NCBI GenBank assembly: GCA_013375475.1
Contig: JABXKD010000008.1
Span: 1-64,000 of the forward strand
Reading direction: 5' to 3'
Length of the DNA: 64,000 nt
DNA from: Promethearchaeota archaeon
GTDB lineage: Archaea > Asgardarchaeota > Lokiarchaeia > Sigyniarchaeales > SOKP01
Part shown: in pieces, positions 63,497-64,000 of the stretch
Layout of the letters: each line of letters opens with the position of its first letter
How positions within the stretch are numbered: position 1 is the first letter of the stretch
Made by a program: the position numbers and the translations under genes
Notes under the pieces: model-generated
What the model was told of the DNA's origin: nothing
Databases searched by the model: none
What the model saw: the letters and a program-made list of their open reading frames with translations, nothing else

Positions 63497-64000
63497 ATGA
63501 ATTATTCAATATTCTTCCCATATGAGCAATATAGGCAAGATCAAGAGAAGATCATTATTCAAATTGAACAAGCTTCAGTTGATAAAAAGAACTCATTATT
63601 ATCTGCTCCAAATGGCACCGGTAAGACCATAATTGCTTTAAGTGCGCTACTACCTTTAGCGTTCAAAAATAAATTAAAGATCATCTATCTATGCCGAACT
63701 CACTCTCAAAATGCAAGAATAATTAAAGAACTCACGAAAATTTCGGAACTTTTAAAGGCAAATAACCTTAATATCAAGGTAAACGGTCTTTCCATCAGGG
63801 GTAGGAACGAAATGTGCCTTAATGAAGTACTTTTATCTTTAAAACTTAAACCTCGCGAATCAATGGCTGTGTGTGGAGACCTTAGAAAAAACAAAAGTTG
63901 TAAATATTTTCTTAACTTATTAAAGAAAAAAGATACGCACGATAATCTCATCAATCTAGCTCCCGAACTACTGAATAAACCAGTTGATGCAGAACAGTTA
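63497..64000 (+). CDS. XPD/Rad3-like 5'-3' helicase, truncated by window end
   Basis: 168 codons are visible, beginning at ATG 63497. Walker A SAPNGTGKT (36-44), motif Ia IYLCRTHSQ (about 63-71), and iron-sulfur cysteines C107 (NEMCLNE), C126 (AVCGDL) and C135 (KSCKYF) match the XPD family, whose 4Fe-4S domain is inserted after motif Ia. The full protein should be about 600-650 residues. It unwinds DNA 5' to 3' and serves repair. The upstream start (PYEQYRQDQEKII) is the Q-motif region of these helicases. Confidence 0.92.
   Translation, partial: MNYSIFFPYEQYRQDQEKIIIQIEQASVDKKNSLLSAPNGTGKTIIALSALLPLAFKNKLKIIYLCRTHSQNARIIKELTKISELLKANNLNIKVNGLSIRGRNEMCLNEVLLSLKLKPRESMAVCGDLRKNKSCKYFLNLLKKKDTHDNLINLAPELLNKPVDAEQL

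Noticed and set aside
1-64000. tRNA genes
   Set aside because: Intergenic gaps were scanned for the T-loop sequence GTTCRA and for clover-leaf arms; only coding-sequence matches were found.

Overview
The window is AT-rich, densely coded archaeal DNA, most likely from an Asgard archaeon of the Lokiarchaeia type. The archaeal calls rest on methanopterin-linked C1 enzymes (Ftr, Mtd, Mch), an archaeal/eukaryotic-type glycyl-tRNA synthetase, a Cdc48-type AAA ATPase, archaemetzincin and an XPD-like helicase. The Asgard inference rests on eukaryote-like proteins in one stretch: a Rag/Gtr-like GTPase with a C-terminal roadblock-type domain, a Rab/Ras-like GTPase, a free roadblock/LC7 protein, a longin-like protein and a presenilin-type intramembrane protease. 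No rRNA, tRNA, CRISPR array, insertion sequence or prophage was seen.

Layout. 1-9.5 kb: CoA-linked carbon metabolism (two thiolase-fold proteins, a DUF35 partner, acyl-CoA ligase, BKACE enzyme, acyl-CoA dehydrogenase, quinone-oxidoreductase-like protein). 9.6-22 kb: SCP2-like protein, FAD glycerol-3-phosphate dehydrogenase, radical SAM protein, TPR proteins, an acyltransferase-like membrane protein, GNAT, and unknown coiled-coil and membrane proteins. 21.7-27.8 kb: GlyRS and two large surface proteins. 27.9-39.5 kb: a C1/electron-transfer block (ftr, mtd, Cdc48, an MtdA/MtdB-like dehydrogenase, two related unknown proteins, then divergently a wHTH-HdrA-MvhD fusion followed by hydrogenase subunits MvhG and MvhA). 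39.6-41.4 kb: longin-like protein, a broken ORF and the Rag-like GTPase. 41.6-48.4 kb: adenine phosphoribosyltransferase, a complete glycine cleavage operon (T, H, P-alpha, P-beta) and two MTA-phosphorylase paralogues. 48.5-54.7 kb: beta-CASP nuclease, DHH exonuclease, Mch and unknown genes. 55-64 kb: glycosyltransferase, archaemetzincin, presenilin-like protease, hydroxyacyl-CoA dehydrogenase, small regulatory proteins, FrhB-like protein, Rab-like GTPase and a truncated helicase.

How they fit. Ftr, Mch, Mtd and the MtdB-like enzyme cover formyl-, methenyl- and methylene-tetrahydromethanopterin interconversion. The glycine cleavage system could feed methylene units into the same pool. The HdrA-MvhD/MvhG/MvhA set would link H2 to ferredoxin and a second acceptor. 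Formylmethanofuran dehydrogenase, Mer, CODH/ACS and HdrB/C are not in the window.

The strongest candidates for something new are the DNA-binding domain fused to a flavin-bifurcating HdrA-MvhD, with repeated TTGTCAAA-type elements in its upstream region; the presenilin-like protease, whose motifs read very close to eukaryotic presenilin; the Rag-like GTPase and an acyltransferase that both appear to start at non-AUG codons after a GGTG Shine-Dalgarno element; and a pair of related unknown proteins in the C1 block.
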